A stretch of 64,000 nt of DNA from Leishmania donovani (Eukaryota; Euglenozoa; Kinetoplastea; Trypanosomatida; Trypanosomatidae), in assembly GCF_000227135.1 (NCBI RefSeq), contig NC_018234.1:328986-392985 (forward strand), written 5' to 3'. The position numbers and the translations under genes were made by a program. This document shows, piece by piece, positions 21,940 through 32,200 of this stretch. The notes below the pieces were generated by a model. It saw nothing but the letters and a program-made list of their open reading frames with translations, did no database searches and was not told the origin of the DNA. Position 1 is the first letter of the stretch; each line of letters opens with the position of its first letter.

Positions 21940-23359
21940 ATGAAGGCGCATCCAAACCAGATTGGCTGCTACCTCCTCACCGAGGTGAGTCACGAGGATG
22001 GCTTCGTGATATCGGAGGGCCACGAGGTCTAAAATCCCAACCGGCACCTCCGTGCCAAGGCCTTCCTGAAGGACCGTGTCGTGCCGGAGAACATTAGCGC
22101 GCGTATTGGCATTGAGGAGAGTGTGCTTGGCCGCAGCGTAGCGTATCTGCGAGCTCTCTGTCGCGCCCTTGAGCAAGAGGAGGGCAAAAGCGTGCTCGTC
22201 AGCAACGACAGCTTAGCCGAGTTGGAGAGCTCGACCCCTTTAGCCAGTCCCGTCTTGCATACTTCCGCCTTCCCAGCGGTGGCCATCATCGACGCCGATG
22301 TGCCGCTTGGGTTCCGCTGCCCCCGACACGTGCTGCTCATACACGATAGGATGCGAAGTGCCTCGAAAATATGCCTGATACGGGATTTTATGCCCACCAG
22401 CGTTCAAAACATCCTGGAACACGGGCGCTTACCCGAGGCAGGCGCCTTCTTTTATTTCTACCAGCTTGCCATGGCTGTGCATTTCTCGCACCTGCATCAC
22501 GTCGTGCACCGCAGTATTAGCACTGACCACATGTACCTATCCAAGCGGGGCATGCAGGTACACTTGGGAGGAATGGGCGGGTGTGTTCTGGAGAAGCAGC
22601 GCAGCAGCGGCGGTCGTGTGACTCTCGAGCCCCAGCGTCAGCAGCAACACCTCTCCGCTCCTCGGCAGCGACACACGCGCTGCTGCCCCCCCCCCCCCTC
22701 CCCCCTCCCCGCTGGGGTCGTACGGCATCTGCAGCAATTGCCACGGCGATGCTTCGATCGTGGCCCAGGCGCCAGATGCGGCCATGAACTCGAGCTCCGC
22801 GGCCACGACCGGGCACCCAACATCGGTTGGCGGCGGGGCCCCGCCGCTGAACATGCTCTTCACCACGTGTCGCCACTGCGGCGTGTACCAGAGCCGCCTA
22901 CAGGTACTGCAGACCGCTACGGGCACGCCGGGTTACCTGGCGCCGGAAACACTAGCATAAAAGCTGCCGAACTCGCTCATGTGCACCGACTCTCGGTCCC
23001 CGGTGACGCCAGCCTCGCCACACTCACAGCCTGGGCGCTTAACAGACAGTCAGGCACGCGACATCTGGGCTTGTGGTGTGGTGCTGTGCTACAAGCTCAT
23101 TGCATCACTGCCCTTCGATCCGCTAGCGCAGGGTGGGACGGTGCTGCCGTCGAACTTGACGCGCACGCCGCAGCAGGTGTACGACGTGCGCTGCCGTATT
23201 GTAGCGATGGAATACCAGATCCCGGCGCACTTGTCCATCATCTGCCGACAGCTGATCGAGTGGACCCTGCAGAAGGATCCGCAACGGCGGCCCAGCGCGC
23301 TTGAGATTCTTCGGCATCCGGCACTGGCAAGGGTGCGCGCCTCGGTGCTGGGGATATGA
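21940..23359 (+). pseudogene. protein-kinase-like pseudogene (CAMKL/SNF1-like, catalytically dead ancestor)
   Basis: A kinase fold is readable over about 470 codons: MKAHPNQIGCYLL at the start, AKAFLKDRVVPENI, CLIRDFMPTSVQNILEHG, FYFYQLAMAVHFSHLHHVVH, GTPGYLAPE and a C-lobe with DIWACGVVLCYKLIASLPF and LQKDPQRRPSALEILRHPAL. The frame is broken three times: TAA at 22030-22032, a shift from frame 1 to frame 2 near the C13 run at 22686-22698, and TAA at 22958-22960 just after the APE motif. Active-site residues are also gone. HRD reads HRS (22507-22515), and the DFG position reads LGG (from 22564). No glycine-rich loop is visible. I infer that an ancestral pseudokinase, already lacking catalysis, later lost its frame. 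The C13 shift alone could be a sequencing error; the two stops are less easily explained so. Confidence 0.85.
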
Positions 23360-24470
23360 CCGCTGCCACGTGTGGGCGACTCGGTTGCCTGCACGTGGGT
23401 GTGGGTGTATGCCCGTGTTACCTCGCTACAGAGAATCATGATGGGCGCAAGCAAAAGCATCAGAGCGATAGAGGGCGAGTGAATAAGAGTGAGAGAAGGA
23501 GCCGCCCGCGCGTCTGTGGCTGTGTCTGTGCGGTGCTTCCTGCTGAGCGCTTGACCGCCGCCTCATCGCTGGGGACTCGACCAATGGGCTGGATGGGGTG
23601 CGACGAGTGAGACGGCGGCGGCAAAGAGGGATGAGGGAGACGAGAGGCAACGACAAGCCAAGCGAGTCGCTCCCTCTCTTGTGTGCCTGCTCTCCCTCTT
23701 CCCCCCCCCCCCCCGCCCACACCCCACACCCCACTCAGCACTCGTTACGGTATAACTCGTCTTTTACAGAAATGTGCGTATACGCGTGTGTGTGTCCTTT
23801 TCGCGTTTTCAACTCTCCTTCTCTCTCTCTCCCCGCTGGTGGCGAGCGTCTTGTTGTGTTCTAATGTGTCGTAACGGTGTGCGGGCGTTCCGCTTACCCT
23901 TCCGTCTTCCCACTCCCGCTGTTTTTTTTTTGCTTGTTCCCTCTTCACATATCCTTATATCCATATATATATATATATGTATGCATATTATGTACGTGTG
24001 GGCATGTATTTATGTCTTCCGCTTCACGAGGACAAACCTCAACGCTTCACGTTCTTTCTCCCCCTCTTCCCTCCTTCTCCCCTGTGTGATCCTCCTTGCT
24101 CCCATGTGTCCTCTCCTCTAACCTGCTCCCCCGCCTTCCTGCCCTCTTCTTCGCACCTCGCCGTTTCTGTTTTGAGTGTGCTGTCGTATGCCACTCCCGT
24201 CACCTAACCCCTCGACTCCACCCACCCCTGCCGCATGCTTATTATTATTCTTGCTCTTCATTTCGGTGGCCCATACCCGCATGCACTTCCGCCGCCGCCC
24301 ATCTCCTCTGCTCCCTCGTTTTTTTCCCTCTCGGCGACTCGGCGCATGCGCTGGATATTGTCTTCCTTCGGTGTCCTAGCACCCTTTTCATTGCTATCTT
24401 CCCACGTATATACCCATACCTAGACATATGCGTGTATGCCCACATATGTATGTTATATACGTATATATAC

Positions 24471-24503
<33 letters not shown>

Positions 24504-26729
24504 CGTAAGTGCTGAAATATATGGTTTTGCTGCTCACTCGCACCACACCTCTGCTTTGCTTACGCCCCCCTGCCCCTGCCTCCTCCCCTCACCTCTCCGC
24601 TTCCCCCCCAAAAAAAAACACAAAACATAAAACAAAAGGAAAACAAGAAGCGGAAATCTGCGTCGCGTGCATCTCTCTTTTCCCGCCCCTCTTTTCTGCA
24701 TCCTCTGTCGTCGTCTTCGCATGTGTATAGACACAAACACACACATATATGTAGTGCACATGTATATATGTATATATGTATATATGTAGTACACATGCAT
24801 ATATGTATATATGTATATATGTATATATGTATATATGTATATATGTATATATGTAGTACACATGCATATATGTATATATGTATGTATGTATATATGTGTA
24901 TATGTATATATGTATATATGTAGTACACATGCATATATGTATATATGTATGTAGTGCACATGTATATATGTAGTATGTATGTATGTATGTAGTATATATG
25001 TATATGCATACGCATCGTTGCATCTTTACATACACACGTGCATAGATGTTTGGGCGTGCGATGATGCATCCGCGTTCTTCACGCGGACCGTCCCGCGCTG
25101 CTGCCATTTGTGTCAAGGCGTGACTGCTGCAGCACTCCTGATGGTTCCTCCCTCCTCACCTTCGCCCTTGTGCGTGCTTTTGCGAGAGAGTCTCATCTAC
25201 TCTGCGAACGTCTCAATGAGCCAGAGACACACACCTATTTCTTCTATCTGCTCATTTTCCTTCTCCGGCGCCGCTACTTCCATCGCTGTTACTTTCTCCC
25301 TGGTGCACCCTCCCCACCTTCCCTCCCTCCTTCCTCCCTCGACGACCCATCATGACAGTGCCTTCTCCCTTTCTTCGCTGACCAAAGCAGCTGAAACCCT
25401 TTTCCCTTCCCTTCCCTTCCCTCTCTCTCACACTGTATTCCCCTCCGCAGCTGCTCTTCTGCACGCTAAGAAGGGTGTTTACGTCTATCGTCTATATCAT
25501 GTGTGTTGCATGTTCGTTCTTCCCGAACCTGGGGGTCTATGCTCATATGTGTGTGTGCGTGCGTGCGCAGCTGTGCTGCCTCTTCATTGTTTCCTCGAAC
25601 ATTTTTCCCGTTTTCTTTTCGTGTTGGTGCTCGTCCTTCGCGCGTGAGGCGCGTTCTTTCTTCTGCGTGAGCGCGTCTTCCTCGCTCTTGTCTGCACCCT
25701 CCCTCCTCCGTCCTCCACCGGCACACCCACACACTCCTCTCCCTCTTTTCCTCCCTCTGTTCCTGCCGCACCTCGTCCGCCCTTGGTAAACTCTGGTTCA
25801 GCCCCATTACACGACCCTCACACGCGCGCGCGTACACACGTCTTCCTTTTTTTTTTTGGAATTTGTGTGCGCATGTGTGCGTGTCTGCGTGCCGTTGCTT
25901 TCCCATGCTTGGCGTGCGCATGTACGCGTACCACAGGTGTAGGCCTCCGAGTCTTGCTTTTCGTGTGCGTGTGTGGACCCGCTTGTGTGTGTGGATGCCT
26001 CCATACACCGGCGGCGGCAGCAGCAGCAACAGCAGCGGGGGCGAGGTGAGGGCGGGCACCGGCCGGACCATGCAGCAGCAGTAGCAGCAGCAGTAATAGA
26101 TGGTCTTCAGTGGACGCACATGCGCGTTGCGTGCCAAGTGTAACTCCAGTCAGAAAAGAGAGCGAGAGACGAGGCGAGCGACAACGGCGTCGCGTGCCCT
26201 GGTGAACGGCAAACATAATACAAGGGAAGGGAGGAGGCCGCCACGTGTGTGTCGGTGCGCTGACGCCTTGCAGACGTCGATGAGACGTGACAGGGAAGAG
26301 AAGCGGAACAAGGTGTTGCCTCCGTTCCTTCCCTTCTTCGCGCCTTCAAGGTTGGACCTCTCTTGCACAGAGCTCTTTTCCTCTTCACGTGTACCTCCTT
26401 CTCCTTCCCTCTCGCCATCTGCTCTGCGCACATGCGCTTTCACTCTGGCGGGGACATGGCTAACCTGCCCTTGTTATCCCCACCCCTCCCCCACACGCAC
26501 CCGCCGGGGTGGCGGTGGTGGCTCATGCCAACCCAAGCGGGGCTAAACACGCGGAAAGGAGATCGTGAGAAACCTGTGTCTGCGTGTGTGTGGGTCTGCG
26601 CATCGTGCGTGCAACAGGCTTCGTGGCATCGACGGCGCCGTGACTGCGCTGCACAGCAACTCAGCACTTCCGAGGCGCACACGCGCACAACGAGGTGGAC
26701 GTTTCACGCTCATCTAGAGGCGCCTGCAC
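23360..26729. other. spacer rich in simple repeats
   Basis: No gene supported. It contains a C14 run near 23701-23714, TA runs at 23961-23978 and 24460-24503, the TATATG minisatellite (24741-25010), long pyrimidine-rich stretches (25140-25460, 25660-25780), and pyrimidine tracts at 26300-26420 that may serve the next gene. Open frames on both strands here mostly spell Tyr-Ile-His or Thr-His repeats, the signature of translated microsatellite. Confidence 0.6.
24741..25010. repeat. TATATG minisatellite with a 67-bp higher-order unit
   Basis: Hexamer TATATG/TATGTA repeats are interrupted by a GTAGT(A/G)CACATG box starting at 24751, 24786, 24853, 24920 and 24951. The middle three boxes are exactly 67 bases apart, so blocks of hexamers plus box have been duplicated as a unit. 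It lies in the spacer before the first J-domain gene. Confidence 0.85.
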
Positions 26730-28043
26730 ATGTCGCCTCAGCTCCATGGTCGTGTGCTTCGCTGCTGCTGCGCCAACGCTACTTTGTGCCCAGCATCTGC
26801 CGCGCGTGAGGTCCATGTGGGGCTCATGACACGGATGACCAGTGTGCGCGTGCGCGGCAGCACTATGGCGATGCGCACCCGCGGCGCCAACTGGGGTGTG
26901 GCTGCTACAATGTGCTCGTATCGGTGTGTGAGCAGTGGCACCTCGCAGCACCAGCAGCAGCACGTCGCCGCCGACGAGCTCCGCGCTGCTCTGCGTACGC
27001 TGGGACTCGCCGAAGAAAGCACAGATGCGGAGGTAAAGCGAGCCTTTCAAGCCTTTGCCATACAACACCACCCCGACACGAATGCTGTTTGGGCGGCAGC
27101 GCTGTCGAGCTCAGACGAGGCGAGCAGCAACACCAGGAGCCAAGCACACGCGGCGGAGCGCATGCGACTTGGCACAGAGGCATACCAGCTCCTTCGGCGG
27201 ATCCCATACGGCGTGCGGCAGCATATTCTACGCGGGGAGGGGCAGGGCGGTGGCGTTGATGTGCGAGGCCGGTTTCGTGGCCCACACGACGCCAACTTCA
27301 CGTTTACGGCGGAAGAGTACGCGAAGGTGCAGCGGATTTACCAAGGCGACCGTCACCGTCGTCGGCGCCACCGCGGCGGTCGTGACAAGAGCGGTGGCGC
27401 TGGCGACGGCAACGGTGACGAAGATCTCTTCGACGCCCGAACGGAGGAGGGCCGTCGCCGCATTGCCCGACTGAACGAATTCCAAGCTCGTGTCGTGGAG
27501 ATGCGCCGGCGAGGCATCCGCGACGACCTGCCGCCGTGGAGGGTCTACGAGAACGACAAGGGCGCCGGCACGGTGGGCGATAGCAGGTCAGCGTCAACAA
27601 GTGGAGGTGACGCCGGGGATGGACATCAGGAGCGTCACGGCAGCCGCGCCGCCGGCACCGGCCCGCGCAACACAAACCGCCTGGGCCTGCACTTCTTCAA
27701 TGTCACAACATCCAGCTTGAGGGAGGTGCGTGATCTCTACCGTAGCCGACCAGGCTTTGCGGGGATGGACGGCAGCCCCTACGACAACCCACACAGCGCC
27801 GCGCGCGTCGCGCCGGAGATCAGCTCCAACCCGCACCTGCGCCAGTACATCTTGATGAAAAGCCGTGCGCAGGAAAAGGCGATCGTAGACCGTGCCGTGG
27901 GGCGGCCGCTCCTGCTGTTCCTCTTGCTGGTTACCCTCTCGGCCGCGATGGTAATGATGGCGGCGACGGTTCGATCGTATCGCATACGCATGCAGAAGGA
28001 TGAGGACCTTCGCCGGCGTGACGAGGAGAGAGGCGGCGCATGA
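26730..28043 (+). CDS. J-domain (DnaJ-like) membrane protein, probably mitochondrial (1 of 3)
   Basis: 437 residues. The J domain lies at about residues 82-150, with helix II EVKRAFQAFAIQ running into the HPD motif at 114-116 that stimulates Hsp70 ATPase. A Ser/Ala-rich insert follows before the next helix. The N-terminus is Arg/Ser-rich without acidic residues, as expected for a mitochondrial presequence. One hydrophobic segment, LLLFLLLVTLSAAMVMMAA (about 394-412), precedes a basic-acidic tail, so a tail-anchored-like topology is likely. A charged low-complexity stretch with His/Arg (near 27340-27420) sits mid-protein. The start is the first ATG; 26826 is an alternative. No Gly/Phe or zinc-finger region is present, so it is a class III J-protein. 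Related architecture occurs at 36442-38268 and 41002-42699. Confidence 0.85.
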   Translation: MSPQLHGRVLRCCCANATLCPASAAREVHVGLMTRMTSVRVRGSTMAMRTRGANWGVAATMCSYRCVSSGTSQHQQQHVAADELRAALRTLGLAEESTDAEVKRAFQAFAIQHHPDTNAVWAAALSSSDEASSNTRSQAHAAERMRLGTEAYQLLRRIPYGVRQHILRGEGQGGGVDVRGRFRGPHDANFTFTAEEYAKVQRIYQGDRHRRRRHRGGRDKSGGAGDGNGDEDLFDARTEEGRRRIARLNEFQARVVEMRRRGIRDDLPPWRVYENDKGAGTVGDSRSASTSGGDAGDGHQERHGSRAAGTGPRNTNRLGLHFFNVTTSSLREVRDLYRSRPGFAGMDGSPYDNPHSAARVAPEISSNPHLRQYILMKSRAQEKAIVDRAVGRPLLLFLLLVTLSAAMVMMAATVRSYRIRMQKDEDLRRRDEERGGA

Positions 28044-29276
28044 ACGACGCGTGGAGTGAGGGCGGGGCGTGCAGTCAAAACACCGAAGCCTCCTGCACAC
28101 CAATCGGATACGAGCCAGCTTCGCAGCGAAGGCGAAAAAAGGTAAAAAGGAGGCGCGACCACCACAACCAACAGAAGAGAGTTACCAGCAGCAGCAGCGG
28201 CTGAGGGGATGGACAGGTGTGCCTGTCTGCGAGTGTGCGCATGTGCATATGCTTAGCGCTCAGCTGGATGAGAAGTAAGAATGGTGGGGAGGCGGAGGGG
28301 CGTCAGGTGGAAGGGCGTAAGGAGACGAAGTGTGGAACGTGGCCAGTGATCCCCCTTCCTCACAGGTGCAGAGAGACGCGCACGCATGCACACATACAAA
28401 CATCAACTGCACACGTAGAAAATTCTGTGGTTGTGCTTTCTCTTCTCACGCCCTGCAGGAGTGAAGCTCGCTCGCTCTCCCCTCTGCCACGCATCCAGCT
28501 ATTCTTGCATGCGATCTACGCTTACCAGGCCCTCGCCACCCATCGCCAGTGCTGCATTGTCGATCGCCAACGCCAGCTCTCTCTCCTTCTCTTCCTGCGA
28601 ATCTCCTGCTCTTACGGTGATGATCTTTCGGCTACGTTACCATCTTCGCACACACGCGTACATACACGTGCACGCACACTCGAATCAGCGGCTCACAAAG
28701 GCGCGCGCGCCGCCACCCCCAACCTTCCCCCTCCCCCTTCCCCTCCTCCTTCGCCAGCCGTATCACACATACGCCGTCACGGACTGAGACCGACCAACTG
28801 TGTCGTTGCTTGCTTTCCATAAACGTCTATTCTCTTTCTCTTCTTTGGTTGATATCGCACACTTGCTGCTACACACACACACACACGCACTCCTTCTTTT
28901 GGTGTGTGCATGCCTCTCCGGACTGTCCCTCTTTCTCAGTAGCTCCATCGTCGCCACTGCCACGCAACTCACGCGTCTCTTCATCCGGCGAAGCACTGTT
29001 TTCGTTTACAGTGTACGGTGGATACTCGGTCTTTGGTGCAGGTGACTACATCCTCTTTCGCATCTCCGTCCGCCCCGCTGCGCTGACCCCCCCTCCTACC
29101 TGCGTGCCCGCTCTCATTCCGATACTCCGACGCGCTTGCACACCCATTATGCGCAGCTGCTCGCTGGCACCACCCTCGATTCCCTTCCTTCACCCCCACT
29201 GCCCACGACCACAATCACCGCTACCACGTACACAGGCCTATCCCCATCCATACACATTGTGAGGGACCATATACTT
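28044..29276. other. spacer before the PFK-2/FBPase-2-like gene
   Basis: No gene seen. It contains a CA run at 28873-28889, pyrimidine-rich tracts at 28715-28755 and 29170-29220, and a CACAG at 29231-29235, 42 bases before the chosen ATG, that could be the spliced-leader acceptor. Confidence 0.5.
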
Positions 29277-32200
29277 ATGGAGTCCCACACGGCGGTGACG
29301 CCGCCGTCACCATCATCACCACCTGCTGCTGATGCTGCAGTTTTGAACGGGGATGCCAGGGCAACGGCCACCCGACACTTCCACGTGCAACGCAGCAACG
29401 GTGGCGTCAGTGCCCTGGACCACGACAGCACCAGCAGCGAGCGGATCGCTGCGCCTGTGAGCGAGTTGGAGCCCACAGCCACGGCAGCGAGCTCCATGAA
29501 CGCGGCGGTGCCCCACGGTGCCACCCACCCCACCGCGCGTCCTGCAGTGGATGCGGAGCAGTACTACCAAAACTTGTCTTCTCAAGCCGGCGAGGAGCCG
29601 TCGAGGGCAGACGTTTCGACCGCCGCGGTGGGGCGAAACGGTGACCTGCGTCGCGACAGCCCACAGCGGCAGCACCGCTCTGTCGCCCATCTGCACGCAG
29701 AAACCGTCGCAGTCGAGGACAGTGCCCCCTGCCCGCACCGGGCGGGCCGCCACCATAATCATCACCACTGCCACCGCGCTCATCGCCGTACCCATCATAG
29801 CCACCCAGCAAGAGCGAGGAAAGCGGTGGTACCCAAAGCCACCACTACCACTGCTGCTGCGCCAGCTGCTGACACGCACCCGCGTACCTTCTCCCAAGAC
29901 CTGCTCCTGGTCCAGCACTCCGGCACGAGCGACAGGAGTGGCAGTCGCGGCTCTAGCTGCCCTTCTAGCAGCAACAGCGGCAATCACAGCACTCGCAGCT
30001 ACGACACCTTCACAGCAGACTGCAGCTCGGCCACGAGCTTCATATCCCTCCAGACCCCGGTTAACTTGATCGACACGACATACCAAACGTTGTTTTCTCC
30101 GGAGCTGTCGCGGCTCAATCGCGAGGCCATCGTGGAGCGCATCGTCGGACATCGCCCGCGTGCGTACCACACGTGGGCGTGGCGCAAAGCAAGAGACTAC
30201 CAGGAGCTGCACGCACTGAACATTCACAAGAACAGCGCGTATCAGCAGCCGACCACAGCTGCTGGTCGCTCCATAGTGATGGAAGCCGGGGCAGGGGGTG
30301 TGACCACGGCGCGCCTGCACGCCGCCTTCAAGGTGTCGCCGACAGCCTCCTCGCCGCCGCCGCTGGGTGACGTCGCCGGTGGTGTCTCCCTGGGCAGCGG
30401 GAAGGCGTCGTTGGAGACACCACTGCCGACCGCGCCGTCGGACCCGTCCTCGAGTCCAGTCGCCCGCGTCGTCGGGCTCGCGGACGCCGGGGAAGGCGTG
30501 AGCGACGCTGGAAGGTGCGCCATGGCGGAGAGTTTGGCCCACACATCGACCACCGCCGCACCGCCGCCGCCGGAGTCCCCTCCGGGCTCACATTTCTTGC
30601 CTACGACCGGCAGCTCCGACAAGGTGGCCGGTGGTTCGAGGCTACCACACACCTCTTCCTCCGCTTCAATCGATATGCCCTGTGAACTGATGAGCCAGCT
30701 CCCCATGTATACGATACCGACGTCGCAACAGGGGCCCGAGTACTTCAAGACGGCCGCCCAGGGCGGCAACAACACGCTGATCATCGTCATGATGGGCCTG
30801 CCCGCCCGCGGCAAGACGTTCCTGGCGCAAAAAATTTGCAGGCTGCTGGGGTGGCACGGGAGCCGCGCGAAGATGCAGAACATCCAGGTAGCGTGGCGCC
30901 GCATGCTGCTAGACTGGGAGGCGGCGCACCCAGAGATGGCGGCTTGCGGCGCGCACGCAGAAGCAGAGCAGGAGAAGGAGCAGGAGCAGGAGGCAAGTGC
31001 GCCCGCTCGTGAAGGGATCGTCGCCGACGAGGTGCTGTCTGGCGAGCGAGGCGCCTCCCATGGGATTCCGCGACCTACAGGAACGCCAGCTGACGATGGC
31101 ACCACCACAGCCTCTTCACCGGCTGCTGCGAGCATAGCGCCGGCACCGCCCGCGTTTACTCGGCCAAACTGTCTTGCGCACACCAGCTCGACACCGGCCG
31201 CGCGCGACTTGGCGACGGGGTCCCTGAACGCATCCGCGCGGTGTGCTGTGACTGCAAGCCTGAGCAGCGGGTCCGCGCTGACTTCATCCACGCCCTCTGC
31301 GACGAAGACTACTGCGGCGACAGCCACCACCGCGAACGCCGCTTTCACAGCAGGGTACGGCTACACCTGCACCCTCTCCGACACTGGCGTCGCTGCAGGG
31401 CCACTGACGTCCGCGAGCACCTCCATTGTCTGCCTCGACTGCAGCGCATCACCTGTGTGCCCGTCCATGCAGGCGCACACGGCCTCCTCGCTCGAGGACA
31501 GCACCGCGATACCCGCATCAGACGTTGCTTCTGCCTCTTTATTATCAGGGACGCGCTTCCCCGCTCACGCGGTGGCCGACGTCACCGCGAATGGCCCGCG
31601 TGGTCTCGTCGCACGGCACTCGTCGACTGCCGCCATGTCAGCGGAGACGACGAGCGACGGCGGCGGGCCGAGCCTCGAGGCTTCTGCAGGGGCGTCGCCG
31701 CGCACGGCCGCCGGCGTCGACGGCTTCCCGCCGCCGCCGCCACCGGAGGTGCTGCGCACTCGGCACTTCCGAGAGCTCATCGAGCAGCCTACGAGCGTCG
31801 CTCGGCGCCTGTACCGCTACGCGCTGCAGAGATTTGCAGAGGACTGCCGCCTCTTCTTCCAGCACGGCGGCGAGGTGGTTGTGTTGAACGACGACTTCAT
31901 TACAGAGGAGCTGAGGCAGGAGGCGGAGGCGCTGTTCCGCCCACTGGCGACGCAGTTCTTCTACATAGAGGTGATCCGAGACGCCGAGGAGGACCCGCTC
32001 GACTTCGTGCGGTGCAAGATTCGCGATCCGATGGAGTATCCGCTCAGCGTCATCGACCCCGCGTCGGCCTCTGACGACTTCCACGAGCGGCTGGCATTTT
32101 TGGAGAGCGTTTACGAGACGCTGACGGAGGCTCCCAATACGAAGAACGCGCTACAGACGCCAACCGCGCGTGCTGCTGGGGCTGCCGCGAGCGCCGACAT

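Noticed and set aside
22081..23304. Reading 22081-23304 as an intact 407-residue gene
   Set aside because: After the C13 run this frame leaves the kinase fold and becomes Arg/His-rich noise; the fold continues in another frame.
24534..25116. Overlapping - strand frames and a regular spaced-repeat pattern resembling an array
   Set aside because: The proteins are Tyr/Ile/His/Thr repeats from the TATATG minisatellite; the spacing is hexamer expansion, not CRISPR-like repeat and unique spacer.
29316..30542. 408-residue open frame on the - strand
   Set aside because: Lies wholly opposite the PFK-2-like gene; Arg/Gly/Ala-rich text typical of a GC-rich antisense shadow.
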